Part shown: positions 26,847 to 36,328 of the stretch, one piece after another
How the letters are laid out: each line of letters begins with the position of its first letter
How positions within the stretch are numbered: position 1 is the stretch's first letter
Assembly (NCBI RefSeq): GCF_021390545.1
Contig: NZ_JAJUWR010000015.1
Span: 101,157 to 165,156 of the forward strand
DNA from: Algoriphagus sp. AGSA1
GTDB taxonomy: Bacteria; Bacteroidota; Bacteroidia; Cytophagales; Cyclobacteriaceae
DNA: 64,000 nucleotides
Reading direction: 5' to 3'
Notes under the pieces: model-generated
Told to the model about the DNA's origin: nothing
The model's database searches: none
The model's input: the letters and a program-made list of their open reading frames with translations, nothing else
Translations under genes and position numbers: made by a program

Positions 26847-27743
26847 CTATGCTGGAAGAACGCTTTCTTCCAGTGACTCCACGTAGGACTTCACCTGTTC
26901 CATCAGCCACATAGGGGTGGAGGTAGCACCGCAAATCCCCACCTTTTCGTTTTTATGAAACCAGTCAGGATCTATTTCAGTCTCGTTTTCTATGAAATAA
27001 CTACGCTTATTTTGCCCTAAACATACCTGATACAAAGCCTTACCATTGGAGCTTTTCTTGCCCGACACAAACAAGACCACATCATTCGCCTGGGCAAACC
27101 TGTGCAATTGCGGCTCCCTGTTAGAAACCTGCCGGCAAATGGAATCATTCGCATTGAAGGTTTCCCTGCTCAATTCTTGTTTTACGGACTGGATACGCTC
27201 TTCTATTTTTTGGGAGATTTCATAAAATCCCTTGGTGCTTTTGGTAGTCTGGCTGAAAAGCGTGACAGGTCGGCTGTAGTCAATCTTTTCCAGATCTGCA
27301 TCTTCCATGACCACGATGGCTTTTTCCAGGGTCTGACCAGTCAGTCCTATCACTTCAGCATGGCCTTTTTTGCCATAAATGACAATCTGCCCTTCCTCAC
27401 GTTCCATCTTGTCAAATGCACTCTTCACTCTATGCTGAAGCTTGAGCACCACCGGGCATGAGGCATCGATCAGTTCAATATTATTCTCTATGGCAATCTT
27501 ATAGGTTTCGGGTGGTTCTCCATGAGCACGTATCAACACCTTGCAATCATGCAATTCTGACAACTGATCACGATCGATCACCACCAGGCCTTTTGCACTT
27601 AGCCGGTTCACCTCCATATCATTATGCACTATATCACCTAGACAATATAGCTTCTCACTCTGCTCCATCTCGTCCTCCGCCATTTTGATGGCAAATTCTA
27701 CCCCGAAGCAATAACCTGAGTTCTTATCAATGGTTACCTGCAT
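26847..27743 (-). CDS. ispH: 4-hydroxy-3-methylbut-2-enyl diphosphate reductase
   Basis: Last step of the MEP route, giving IPP and DMAPP. 298 residues. The three iron-sulfur ligands are visible: Cys12 in GYCFGVEFAI, Cys96 in DASCPVV and Cys203 in NDSICRQV. The substrate-binding RAHGEPPE segment (72-79) keeps the family's conserved His. Its first 17 bases overlap the end of cmk, an arrangement also seen in other Bacteroidota. Confidence 0.95.
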   Translation of the reverse strand: MQVTIDKNSGYCFGVEFAIKMAEDEMEQSEKLYCLGDIVHNDMEVNRLSAKGLVVIDRDQLSELHDCKVLIRAHGEPPETYKIAIENNIELIDASCPVVLKLQHRVKSAFDKMEREEGQIVIYGKKGHAEVIGLTGQTLEKAIVVMEDADLEKIDYSRPVTLFSQTTKSTKGFYEISQKIEERIQSVKQELSRETFNANDSICRQVSNREPQLHRFAQANDVVLFVSGKKSSNGKALYQVCLGQNKRSYFIENETEIDPDWFHKNEKVGICGATSTPMWLMEQVKSYVESLEESVLPA

Positions 27744-28431
27744 AGCTATTTTCTTTATCTATGATTTCCCTTGCTTTCTGCACGATCACATCTACCTGCT
27801 CAGTAAAGGTGATATTACTCGTGTCAATCTCTATGGCATCTTCCACTTTGATGAGTGGCCCTACAGACCTGGATGAGTCCACTTCATCCCGGCTGGAAAG
27901 ATTCCGCTTGATATCATCCAGGGACACCATTTCCCCTTTTTCCAATAATTCCGCCTGTCTGCGTACGGCCCTGGTCTCAAGGTCAGCTGTCATAAAGACC
28001 TTTAGTTCCGCATCAGGAAACACCACCGAGCCCACATCTCTCCCATCCATGACTACCCCCTTTTTCTTGGCCAATCGCTGTTGCTGTGCCACCAAGTCCT
28101 TACGGACTGCCGGGATTGCCGCAATTTCTGAGACATTATCCGACACCTTCATAGTCCGGATTTCATCATCCACATGTAGTCCGTTGAGGTAAGTTTCCTG
28201 CAACTGGCTTTCTGGATTGAGGTGAAATGAAATCGTCAGAGTCTTAAGCCCCTTCTCTATATCGTGAGGATTTTCAAGAGATAGATAATTATTCAAAAAA
28301 TGTAAAGTAGCAGCTCTGTACATCGCCCCGGTATCAATATACGTGTACCCCAGCTCCTTTGCTACTGCTTTGGCAGTGGAGCTCTTCCCACATCCAGAAT
28401 ACCCATCTATTGCGATGACGATTTTGTTCAT
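27727..28431 (-). CDS. cmk: Cytidylate kinase
   Basis: Phosphorylates CMP and dCMP. 234 residues. P-loop GYSGCGKSS at 10-18, then DTGAMYRA and the GRDVGSVVFPDAELKVFMTA segment, which carries the family's Arg and Asp. Start at 28431 is supported by a promoter close upstream. First gene of the cmk-ispH pair. Confidence 0.95.
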   Translation of the reverse strand: MNKIVIAIDGYSGCGKSSTAKAVAKELGYTYIDTGAMYRAATLHFLNNYLSLENPHDIEKGLKTLTISFHLNPESQLQETYLNGLHVDDEIRTMKVSDNVSEIAAIPAVRKDLVAQQQRLAKKKGVVMDGRDVGSVVFPDAELKVFMTADLETRAVRRQAELLEKGEMVSLDDIKRNLSSRDEVDSSRSVGPLIKVEDAIEIDTSNITFTEQVDVIVQKAREIIDKENSYAGNH

Positions 28432-28467
28432 TCAAAAACCCGCTTGGTACGTTTTTTAATTCCTGTG

Positions 28468-28495
28468 CAAATATAGTAGTTTTAATCTAAACCAA
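28468..28495 (-). promoter_or_regulatory. Promoter of cmk-ispH
   Basis: Minus strand TTG at 28495-28493, 17 bp, then TATATTTG at 28475-28468. It ends about 36 bp before the cmk start. Confidence 0.55.
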
Positions 28496-28559
28496 TCTCC
28501 AAACCCTGGCAGGGAATCTCTTATACAGATCCACTCCAGTTAAACCTCAAAACATTTTC

Positions 28560-30206
28560 ATGCAGATCCAAGGCCAATTAGTAGATATTCCCAACCGTGC
28601 CATTTATACAGCTTCCATCAGCGTCATCGACGGTAAAATTTACAACCTGAAAAAATCAGAACCTGATACCAGCTTACCTTATTTGATGCCTGGCTTTATA
28701 GACGCACATGTACATGTGGAGAGCTCCATGCTGGTTCCTTCCGAGTTTGCCAGACTGGCTGTGGTTCATGGTACAGTGGCAACTGTTTCTGATCCGCATG
28801 AGATCGCCAATGTCTGCGGTATGAAAGGAGTGGACTACATGATCAATAACGGAAAACAAGTTCCTTTCAAGTTTTACTTTGGTGCTCCTTCCTGCGTGCC
28901 GGCCACACCGTTCGAGACAGCGGGAGGAGAAATCAATACAACGGATATAGAAAACCTGATGTCCAGACCAGAAATCCATTACTTGGCAGAGATGATGAAC
29001 TGGCCAGGTACAGTGAATCGAGATGAACTAGTGATGGAAAAAATCCGAATCTCCCAGAAATACGGCAAACCCATCGATGGACATGCTCCTGGACTAAGAG
29101 GTGAATTGGCCGAGAGATATGTCAGTGCTGGGCCAAGCACAGACCATGAATGCTTCACAGCAGAGGAAGCGATGGGGAAATTAAAACTGGGAATGAAAAT
29201 AGCCATCCGTGAAGGATCTGCTGCCAAAAACTTCGAGGCGCTGATTGACCTCATCGATGACTATCCAGAGATGATCATGTTCTGCTCTGATGATAAGCAT
29301 CCGGACAACCTGGCTGTTTCCCATATCAACGAACTGGCCGCAAGAGCCGTGGCTAAGGGCAAGGACTTATTCAAGGTTCTTCAGGCAGCTTGCCTTAATC
29401 CCATTACCCACTATTCCATGAATGTGGGACAACTTCGAATAGGGGATCCAGCGGATTTTATTTTGGTAAATGACCTGAAAGACTTCCAAGTTATCGGCAC
29501 TTATATAGATGGACAAAAAGTAGCGGAAAGCGGGAAGACGCTGATCCACCCCATCAAAAACGACATCATCAACAATTTCCATACTACACTGAAGAAACCC
29601 GAAGACTTTCAACTCAAGGCTAACGGACCCAAAGTAAGAGTCATAGAAGCCTTGGACGGACAATTGATCACGCCGGAAATCAAAGGAGAGATCCTGATCA
29701 AAGATGGCTTTGCCGAATCAAATCCAGAAGAGGACATCTTAAAAATCACCGTTGTCAACCGCTACCAAGATGCTCCGCCGGCGGTGGCCTTTATCAAGAA
29801 TTTTGGACTTAAAACCGGAGCCATTTCTTCCTCTGTCGGACATGACTCTCATAATGTCATTGCTGTAGGTATAGACAATGAATCCATCTGCAAGGCAGTG
29901 AATCTGATCATAGCGGCCAAAGGAGGGGTAGCTGCGGTTACCAAAGGCCAGGAAGAAATACTTCCCCTTCCGGTTGGCGGGATCATGTCGGCTTCGGATG
30001 GCTATGAAGTGGCCGCCGCATACACCAAGATCGACGCATTGGCTAAAGAAATGGGATCCACGCTCAATTCTCCTTTTATGACACTAAGCTTTATGGCATT
30101 GCTGGTGATTCCTGATCTGAAGCTGAGTGATAAAGGATTGTTTAATGGGCAGAGGTTTGAGTTTGAAGAGGTGTTTTTAGAAAGCCCGATGCCCGGTGCC
30201 GGGTGA
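28560..30206 (+). CDS. ade: Adenine deaminase
   Basis: Converts adenine to hypoxanthine. 548 residues of the amidohydrolase type: metal-binding HVHVESSM near residue 50, [38 protein letters not shown], and the C-terminal domain with SSVGHDSHN, characteristic of Ade rather than adenosine deaminase. Single gene divergent from cmk. With hpt (at 42.9 kb) it would return adenine to IMP. Confidence 0.95.
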   Translation: MQIQGQLVDIPNRAIYTASISVIDGKIYNLKKSEPDTSLPYLMPGFIDAHVHVESSMLVPSEFARLAVVHGTVATVSDPHEIANVCGMKGVDYMINNGKQVPFKFYFGAPSCVPATPFETAGGEINTTDIENLMSRPEIHYLAEMMNWPGTVNRDELVMEKIRISQKYGKPIDGHAPGLRGELAERYVSAGPSTDHECFTAEEAMGKLKLGMKIAIREGSAAKNFEALIDLIDDYPEMIMFCSDDKHPDNLAVSHINELAARAVAKGKDLFKVLQAACLNPITHYSMNVGQLRIGDPADFILVNDLKDFQVIGTYIDGQKVAESGKTLIHPIKNDIINNFHTTLKKPEDFQLKANGPKVRVIEALDGQLITPEIKGEILIKDGFAESNPEEDILKITVVNRYQDAPPAVAFIKNFGLKTGAISSSVGHDSHNVIAVGIDNESICKAVNLIIAAKGGVAAVTKGQEEILPLPVGGIMSASDGYEVAAAYTKIDALAKEMGSTLNSPFMTLSFMALLVIPDLKLSDKGLFNGQRFEFEEVFLESPMPGAG

Positions 30207-30286
30207 CGGAAGTACCAAACTGAAGAGTGAAACTTGTTTTAAGAAGCCCTGTCCTCATTTTTATTAGAAACACACAGTATTCAATT

Positions 30287-30580
30287 ATGAAAAATCTGGA
30301 AATCGCTATGTTATCTAAAATCCAAAAAGCCCAGTCCATTGGAAGTGTGGTGACTTTGATTTCTTTTATCTTAAATGTGTTTGTAAGTAGAATGGAAGCG
30401 CTGGAATTCCTATTCATTCCCTTGACCATCCTCGTTTCCCTGACGATTATCGGATCAGTTTACTTCCTATTTGAAAGTATCAAACACAAAGAAGAAATTG
30501 AAAAACCAGTCAAGAATAACTTTGCCTTCATTATCAGGATAGGGATAAACCTTGTGCTACTAGCGCTCATGATTCTTTGA
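30287..30580 (+). CDS. Small membrane protein of unknown function
   Basis: 97 residues from the ATG at 30287; a GTG start at 30227 would add 20 residues of non-signal character. Three hydrophobic segments (about 18-33, 42-60 and 77-95) with a charged loop ESIKHKEEIEKPVKNN. No family recognised. Confidence 0.55.
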   Translation: MKNLEIAMLSKIQKAQSIGSVVTLISFILNVFVSRMEALEFLFIPLTILVSLTIIGSVYFLFESIKHKEEIEKPVKNNFAFIIRIGINLVLLALMIL

Positions 30581-30901
30581 AAACAGGAATTCTACTTTAT
30601 GATAATTATTCATTATCATCTGTAGCCAGGATTTTTGATAAACAGAAATTTAAGTTTAGAAGCCAGTTTTTTGGTTGATTCCTGATTTTTAAAAATATTT
30701 TCAACATTTAGTTGCATTTTTACCCCCCACACTATATTACTAGTGATCTATTGGCCAGTTGGTTAGGAAAAGAAATCCGCCTACTCAAAGGGATTTTTTT
30801 AAGATAAATTTTGATTCATGAAAAAGATAATTCTAGTCACACTTAGTGTCAATTTTGACATATGAGACAAATATTGCATCCCAATTTTGGTGTATAACAT
30901 C

Positions 30902-31017
30902 TTCAATTCCCTCAGAAAACCGAGGGCATTGCCGGGCATTATCAACAGGAAATGGTGATAGATGTTACCCATCCGGCTCAGGCCCAGCATGCTCTGGAAC
31001 AATACAAGGACAAGTAA
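30902..31017 (+). pseudogene. Possible 3' remnant of an unidentified gene
   Basis: Last 38 or so codons of a frame opening just after a stop, with no usable start. The reading MVIDVTHPAQAQHALEQYKDK slightly resembles the end of zinc-type alcohol dehydrogenases or quinone oxidoreductases, but this is weak. Confidence 0.3.
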
Positions 31018-31056
31018 TTGGAGAATAAAGAACTCCATAATAGCCAATTCCTATCA

Positions 31057-31087
31057 AACTGCTGTCTCATGTTTTGAGACAGCAGTT
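31057..31087. repeat. Perfect 13-bp inverted repeat
   Basis: AACTGCTGTCTCA and TGAGACAGCAGTT with a 5-nt loop, 14 bp before the next gene. No T-run follows, so it is a poor terminator. The core GCTGTCTCA also appears at the terminus of the insertion sequence at the right end of the window (63879-63887). Confidence 0.6.
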
Positions 31088-31101
31088 CATATCTTAAATC
31101 T

Positions 31102-32301
31102 ATGAAAGCTCAACCCCTGCTTAAGACATTTTTAGTATTTGTTATTGTGATTTTTGGCTGCAATCAAAAAACAGATCTAATCCTCTCAAAGCAGCCATAT
31201 ATCAAAACGACCTCCCTTGTCCCTAGTGATTCCTTTAGTATTTCAACTAAAAATGCATTCGACTTATATTCCACTTCATTATCTTACCTTACAAATGCTG
31301 AGTCAGAATACATATCCATTCTCAATCCAAATACCCAAACCATTTCATTGTATAAGAACGAAGATTCTCAAGTATCAAGAGAGATTAAGATTGAAATTGA
31401 GGGGCCGAATGGAATAGGCGAATTAGGGTTTGATTCCTCCCATTTTCTGTTTTCTCAGGATTCAATTTACATTTACAACCTACAAATTGGTTCTCTATTT
31501 CTAATAAATGAAAAAGGAGAGGTCTTAAATCGGTATACAATAACTGATTATTCAGACTCAATAAATTTTCCTGCCCCATATCCTTCAAACGTTCGCCCTA
31601 TCCAATCTGATTTCAAACAACTTTTTTTCCCTTGTGGGATTAATAATTATCCCAATGACTACGAGAATTATCCTTCAGTCTTATCTATTGATTTAGAAAG
31701 TGGACAAATCAAATACCCAATCACATACTCTAATGTCTATGATCAAGCATTTTATGGTCTGTCATTCAAATATGATACTGGAATTGCATTCAATAAAAAT
31801 GACAACTCCATAACTATTAGTTACCCTGTGGATAATTTCATTTATAAGTATTACACTGAAAATGGAAATATCGAAATGAAATATGGGGGTTCAGAACATT
31901 TCGACCAGATAGAATTCTATGACGCAGATCCGGATAAATTTGAAAGAATTGATTTTATCAATGAAAACGAAAAATTAAAAAATCATGCGTTATCCAATTC
32001 AGATTTTGCAGGAATATTATATGATCAATTCCGTAATTATTATTACCGTATTGCCTACATAAGACCAACTATTGACGAAGTGAAATCAGGCAAAACTATT
32101 CCTGAGCTTTCAATTATTATTCTCGATGAAAACCTTAATAAGGTAGGGGAAGATTTATTTTCTTCGAAAATTTATGATAATTCACTGCTTTTCATATCCT
32201 CAAGCGGTCTTAATATAGCCAGAAAGGATTTATTTGAAGCAGACGAAAATTTTATTTTTTTTGACACATTTATTCCAAAAGGAATCAAGGATTCAAAATA
32301 A
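31102..32301 (+). CDS. Lipoprotein, DUF4221-like
   Basis: 399 residues with lipobox Cys20 (IVIFGC). The rest is rich in beta strands with repeats of the form ISILNPNTQTISLYKNE and IYIYNLQIGSLFLINEKGEVLNRY, suggesting a propeller. It resembles the DUF4221 lipoproteins of Cytophagales; this assignment rests on memory of the family and is moderate. A/T-rich codon use compared with neighbours suggests either weak selection or recent arrival. Confidence 0.6.
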   Translation: MKAQPLLKTFLVFVIVIFGCNQKTDLILSKQPYIKTTSLVPSDSFSISTKNAFDLYSTSLSYLTNAESEYISILNPNTQTISLYKNEDSQVSREIKIEIEGPNGIGELGFDSSHFLFSQDSIYIYNLQIGSLFLINEKGEVLNRYTITDYSDSINFPAPYPSNVRPIQSDFKQLFFPCGINNYPNDYENYPSVLSIDLESGQIKYPITYSNVYDQAFYGLSFKYDTGIAFNKNDNSITISYPVDNFIYKYYTENGNIEMKYGGSEHFDQIEFYDADPDKFERIDFINENEKLKNHALSNSDFAGILYDQFRNYYYRIAYIRPTIDEVKSGKTIPELSIIILDENLNKVGEDLFSSKIYDNSLLFISSSGLNIARKDLFEADENFIFFDTFIPKGIKDSK

Positions 32302-32420
32302 AAAACAACCATTTGACACAATCTCTTAAAAGAAATTTCTACATCAATAAATAGAGGTATCTAAAAATTTGAAACCCTTTAACTAGGAGATTCTTTTCAC
32401 AAGACTTAACAACTTGTAAA

Positions 32421-32453
32421 AAACCTGCCAGATTTTGAAAATCTGGCAGGTTT
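32421..32453. terminator. Bidirectional terminator
   Basis: AAACCTGCCAGATTTT, one base, AAAATCTGGCAGGTTT: a near-perfect stem between the convergent lipoprotein gene and prfC. Confidence 0.85.
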
Positions 32454-32459
32454 AGTAAT

Positions 32460-34040
32460 TCAATACTCCGACGTAAAATGAAACTCTATCTCGGGATAAT
32501 TGTCCTGAACCATCTGAAGCCAGGCTTTTGACTCGGCCATAAAGACCAGCTTCCCGTCTTTGTCATGTGCGATGTGACGGTTTTTGGAGCGGACAAATTC
32601 ATCCAGCTGTTTCTTGTCCTTACTTGTGATCCAGCAGGCTTTGTACAGGTTCATCGGGTGAAACTCCACCGTAGCGTTGTATTCGTTTTTCAATCGGAAC
32701 TGGATTACCTCAAACTGGAGCTGTCCCACTGTGCCCACTACTTTTCTAGATCCCATATCAAAGGTAAAGAGCTGGGCTACCCCTTCCTCCATCAGTTGCT
32801 GCAGGCCTTTTTCGAGTTGCTTGGTCTTCATGGCATCCTTATTCACCACTTCACGGAAAATCTCAGGGGAGAAACTCGGGATACCTACAAACTGCATGTT
32901 TTCCCCATCGGTAAGCGTATCGCCGATTTTCAGGTTTCCTGTGTCATACAAGCCGACAATATCCCCGGGAAACGCCTCATCGATCATTTCCTTATCCTGG
33001 GCCATAAATTGGGTCACATTGGAGAAGCGTAAAGGCTTGGTTCCCCGCACATGATTGTATGGCTTGTTCCGCTCAAAAATACCGGAACAAATTCGCAGGA
33101 AAGCAATTCTGTTTCTATGATTGGGATCCATGTTGGCATGGATCTTAAAAATAAACCCAGAGAACTTCTTCTCATCAGGCAGCACCTCACGGTCTTCCGT
33201 CCTACGGCTTTTAGGTGCGGGGGCGATTTTGATGAAGGTGTCCAACATCTCATTGACCCCGAAGTTATTCACTGCCGAGCCAAAAAAGACCGGAGCGACT
33301 TTTCCTTCCAAATACTCTGTGGGATCAAAATCAGGATAAACCCCCTCGATCAATTCTACATCTTCCCGAAGTTGGCTCGCATAGTTCGGGCCAATCAATG
33401 CCTCCAGTTCAGGGTCATTCACATCTTCAAATGACTGACGCACATCACTCAGTTTCCGCTGGGATGGGGTGAAAAGGTTAAGTTTATGGTCAAAGAGGTT
33501 ATAAACTCCTTTAAAAGTTTTTCCCATTCCAATAGGCCAGGATAGGGGCCTACACTGGATGTTCAGCTTTTGTTCTACCTCTTCGATGAGCTCATAAGGG
33601 TCTCGTCCTTCCCTATCGAGTTTATTGATAAAGCAGATCACCGGTGTATTTCTCATCCGGCAGACTTCCATGAGCTTCTCTGTCTGGATCTCCACTCCTT
33701 TCACACAGTCTATCACCATAATCACAGAATCTACAGCTGTCAATGTGCGGTAGGTATCTTCCGCAAAATCCTGGTGCCCAGGTGTATCCAGAAGATTGAT
33801 TTTGATATCCTTATATTCAAACCCCATCACCGAAGTCGCTACCGAGATCCCCCTCTGCTTTTCTATCGCCATCCAATCGGATTTGGTGGCCGTATCGATT
33901 TTATTCGATTTCACCGCACCGGCAGTCTGGATCGCACCACCAAAAAGAAGTAACTTTTCCGTCAATGTGGTTTTTCCTGCATCTGGGTGGGCAATGATGG
34001 CAAAGGTTCTACGCTTCTGTATTTCTTCTTTCAAACTCAT
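32460..34040 (-). CDS. prfC: Peptide chain release factor 3
   Basis: GTPase that recycles RF1/RF2 from the ribosome. 526 residues from the ATG at 34040 ([15 protein letters not shown]); the open frame runs 68 codons further upstream but that part is non-coding. G1 [14 protein letters not shown]3 DTPGHQDF and G4 NKLDREGRD are present. A TACCTTTG at 34070-34063 is a likely -7 element and lies inside the excluded part, supporting the shorter start. Confidence 0.95.
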   Translation of the reverse strand: MSLKEEIQKRRTFAIIAHPDAGKTTLTEKLLLFGGAIQTAGAVKSNKIDTATKSDWMAIEKQRGISVATSVMGFEYKDIKINLLDTPGHQDFAEDTYRTLTAVDSVIMVIDCVKGVEIQTEKLMEVCRMRNTPVICFINKLDREGRDPYELIEEVEQKLNIQCRPLSWPIGMGKTFKGVYNLFDHKLNLFTPSQRKLSDVRQSFEDVNDPELEALIGPNYASQLREDVELIEGVYPDFDPTEYLEGKVAPVFFGSAVNNFGVNEMLDTFIKIAPAPKSRRTEDREVLPDEKKFSGFIFKIHANMDPNHRNRIAFLRICSGIFERNKPYNHVRGTKPLRFSNVTQFMAQDKEMIDEAFPGDIVGLYDTGNLKIGDTLTDGENMQFVGIPSFSPEIFREVVNKDAMKTKQLEKGLQQLMEEGVAQLFTFDMGSRKVVGTVGQLQFEVIQFRLKNEYNATVEFHPMNLYKACWITSKDKKQLDEFVRSKNRHIAHDKDGKLVFMAESKAWLQMVQDNYPEIEFHFTSEY

Positions 34041-34246
34041 GTGAGGCATTAAATTAAGGCTGCAAAGGTAGGAAAAAATAGGTGGAAAGAATTTATGAAT
34101 TACGATTTTGGATTTACGGGTCCAATTGGGACTTCGGGCTTTGCCTACAAATTTATCCCAGTTTGTTTTTTCAAAAAACTCAGAATAGTAGTAGTCGCTT
34201 AGCTCTATCGAGGATCTCGTATATCGTAATTGGCATATACCCAAAG

Positions 34247-35482
34247 TTAATACTCAAGGATTCCCTCAGTAATAAACTGCGATGCTCCTTCATGGTTGGC
34301 GTGGAGCAAAATCCGGAACGTAGTACCCACGCCGAGTTCAGAATGTTTGACAAATATTTTCCCGCCGTGATAGCCTTCCACAATTCTTTTTGCCAAAGTC
34401 AACCCCAGTCCCCAGCCTCTTTGGCGAGTGGAGAAGCCCGGGTTAAAAACCCGTTTGTACATTCTCTTTTCCATGCCCTTCCCTGTATCGGTGATATCTA
34501 TAATCACGAATTTGTCACTTTCCTGGATTATCCGGATATCGATGTTGCCCTTTCCACGCATGGCGTCCACGGCATTTTTACAGATGTTTTCCACCACCCA
34601 TTCAAAAAGCGGCTTATTCATCATCGCATCCAGATCCCTGGTGTCAGAATGGATTCTTAGCTCTACTTTGGTGGAAATCCTCGGTCTGAGGTAATTGATC
34701 GTTTCCTCTATCACTTCATACAGGTTTTCGGCCTGGATTACCGGCTTGCTCCCAATGCTGCTAAATCGCTCCGTGACCATTCGAAGCTTCACCACATCCT
34801 TGTCCATTTCTGTGATGATCTCTTTATTCTCTTCCCACACGGGAGAATTTCTCAGGTAATCAATCCAAGCCATCAGTGAGGCAATCGGGGTACCTAATTG
34901 ATGTGCGGTTTCCTTTGTCAGCCCTGCCCAGACGCGGTTTTGCTCAGCGATTTTGCTTTGGTTAAACAGTGCATACGCCAGGAATCCGAAAATCATGATT
35001 ACCCCCAGCTGCACGTACGGATAATATTTCAGATTGATCAACAGCTCGGAATTTCTGTAATATACCCGAATATCAGCCTCCGGAAGCAGGATAGGCTCAT
35101 ATTCAGCACGCATCTCAATCAGTTCCTTTTGAAGAGCTTCCAGAGAGTCCACCGAACTGGAATTCTTCTTAAAGGGAATATTCCTGAACTCTATAGGAGT
35201 GGCGGAGGCATCCACCATTATGATAGGAATGGAATAGTTTTGCTGGATGATCTCCTGATTGATGAATGTTATATTCTCAACAGTGGTAGCAGCATACTCC
35301 AAGGCACTGGAAAGCAACTCTATCTGTCTTCGCTCCCGCTCACGCAGTTCCTCCACCAGGCTATTCGTGTACCAAATCGACCCCGCTCCTATGATCAGAG
35401 ACACAGCGACCACAATCCATTTGACCTGCTTTTTATTGGTGTAAAAATCTAAGGATGTTAGATCTTGAAATCTTTTTTTCAT
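34247..35482 (-). CDS. Sensor histidine kinase (orphan)
   Basis: 411 residues: membrane helices at about 22-39 and 156-174 around an extracytoplasmic domain of 115 residues, then a kinase core with phospho-acceptor His194 in [18 protein letters not shown] box [12 protein letters not shown]1 DTGKGM and G2 [19 protein letters not shown]. The HQLGTP wording is typical of Bacteroidota kinases. No response regulator is adjacent, so its partner must be elsewhere. Confidence 0.9.
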   Translation of the reverse strand: MKKRFQDLTSLDFYTNKKQVKWIVVAVSLIIGAGSIWYTNSLVEELRERERRQIELLSSALEYAATTVENITFINQEIIQQNYSIPIIMVDASATPIEFRNIPFKKNSSSVDSLEALQKELIEMRAEYEPILLPEADIRVYYRNSELLINLKYYPYVQLGVIMIFGFLAYALFNQSKIAEQNRVWAGLTKETAHQLGTPIASLMAWIDYLRNSPVWEENKEIITEMDKDVVKLRMVTERFSSIGSKPVIQAENLYEVIEETINYLRPRISTKVELRIHSDTRDLDAMMNKPLFEWVVENICKNAVDAMRGKGNIDIRIIQESDKFVIIDITDTGKGMEKRMYKRVFNPGFSTRQRGWGLGLTLAKRIVEGYHGGKIFVKHSELGVGTTFRILLHANHEGASQFITEGILEY

Positions 35483-35512
35483 TAATCAGACTTGAATTCT
35501 ACCGTTACTAAC

Positions 35513-35564
35513 TTCCCAATTGAATAGATAGTATAACTTGCTAATAGATTTTATCAGTTGGGAA
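35513..35564. promoter_or_regulatory. Inverted repeat ahead of dps
   Basis: TTCCCAATTGA at 35513-35523 and TCAGTTGGGAA at 35554-35564 are inverted with one mismatch, 30 bp apart, between the divergent kinase and dps genes. May be an operator or chance. Confidence 0.35.
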
Positions 35565-35626
35565 GGTAATGGCCTTTTGGGTAAATTTATACTTTAATTC
35601 AAGCACAGAAAATTAATTCAATAAAT

Positions 35627-36097
35627 ATGAAAACGAACGAAATAGGCCTAGAAGTCAAAGAAAGTAAAGTACTGGTGGGAAAACTGAATAACCTACTGGC
35701 GAATTATCAGATTTATTACCAGAATTTGAGGAATTTCCATTGGAACGTTACCGGTCCGAACTTCTTCGAGCTTCACGCAAAATTTGAAGAACTTTACAAT
35801 GCTGCAAATGAGGCGGTGGACGAAACGGCCGAGCGCATACTTACATTGGGAGCTAGACCTCTATCCTCGTATCAAGAGTATATTGAGACTGCTTCCATCA
35901 AAGAAGCCAAAGAAATTACAGATCCTATGAAAATGGTGGAGACGGTTAAATCCAATATCAATACGCTATTACAGCTGGAAAGGGAAACATTGGAAGCTGC
36001 AGGGATTTCAGCTGATGAAGGAACTGTCTCGCTCATGAGTGACTACATCACGGCAAAAGAAAAAGTAGTGTGGATGCTATCCGCTTACCTCAAGTAA
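35627..36097 (+). CDS. dps: Dps/ferritin-like DNA-protection protein
   Basis: Stores iron and protects DNA under starvation or oxidative stress. 156 residues, four-helix ferritin fold. The Dps intersubunit ferroxidase ligands are present with exact spacing: His38, His50, Asp65 and Glu69. Monocistronic, with a hairpin terminator. The inverted repeat upstream is a candidate operator. Confidence 0.93.
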   Translation: MKTNEIGLEVKESKVLVGKLNNLLANYQIYYQNLRNFHWNVTGPNFFELHAKFEELYNAANEAVDETAERILTLGARPLSSYQEYIETASIKEAKEITDPMKMVETVKSNINTLLQLERETLEAAGISADEGTVSLMSDYITAKEKVVWMLSAYLK

Positions 36098-36116
36098 AAA
36101 AGCGATCCATCCATTA

Positions 36117-36158
36117 AAAGAATCCCCATCTGGAATGGATCGGGATTCTTAGTTTTTA
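36117..36158 (+). terminator. Terminator of dps
   Basis: AAGAATCCC and GGGATTCTT stem with a 14-nt loop that also contains partial pairing, followed by a T-rich AGTTTTTAT. Confidence 0.75.
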
Positions 36159-36278
36159 TAGTAAATGAACCGAATCCATTTAAACTGACCTCTAAGGTTT
36201 TATCCGCAGCGCCTCCCTTCACATCACACGGATGGCATCCATGAACAGTGGAAAGAACTCTTGTTCTTTACTTCTGCC

Positions 36279-36327
36279 CTCGGTTCTTAAATCTTGATTC
36301 TTGGTTCTAGACGCTAGTTTCTAGATT
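36279..36327. repeat. Seven-bp periodic degenerate array
   Basis: Seven consecutive heptamers: CTCGGTT, CTTAAAT, CTTGATT, CTTGGTT, CTAGACG, CTAGTTT, CTAGATT (consensus CTWGRTT). It lies in the gap between dps and the convergent ABC permease gene. Each unit starts with CT and most end in TT. Confidence 0.6.
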
Positions 36328-36328
36328 C

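Larger units (their letters stand above)
30581..31101. other. Gene-poor stretch with coding relic
   Basis: About 520 bp, A/T rich. A short ATG frame at about 30819 (MKKIILVTLSVNFDI then stop) looks like the beginning of a secreted protein. From about 30902 to a TAA at 31015-31017 a frame without a start reads QKTEGIAGHYQQEMVIDVTH..., ending ALEQYKDK; it has coding character but no start. Probably the remains of one or two genes. A perfect inverted repeat follows at 31057. Confidence 0.45.

Noticed and set aside
30799..31047. 82-codon minus-strand and 60-codon plus-strand frames in the degraded stretch
   Set aside because: Neither gives a recognisable protein; a third frame carries the better coding trace and has no start.
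32565..33434. Several long plus-strand frames
   Set aside because: All are opposite prfC, whose frame is complete and fully conserved.
34041..34244. 68-codon N-terminal extension of prfC
   Set aside because: Non-family sequence that contains the likely -7 element; the ATG at 34040 matches the family start.
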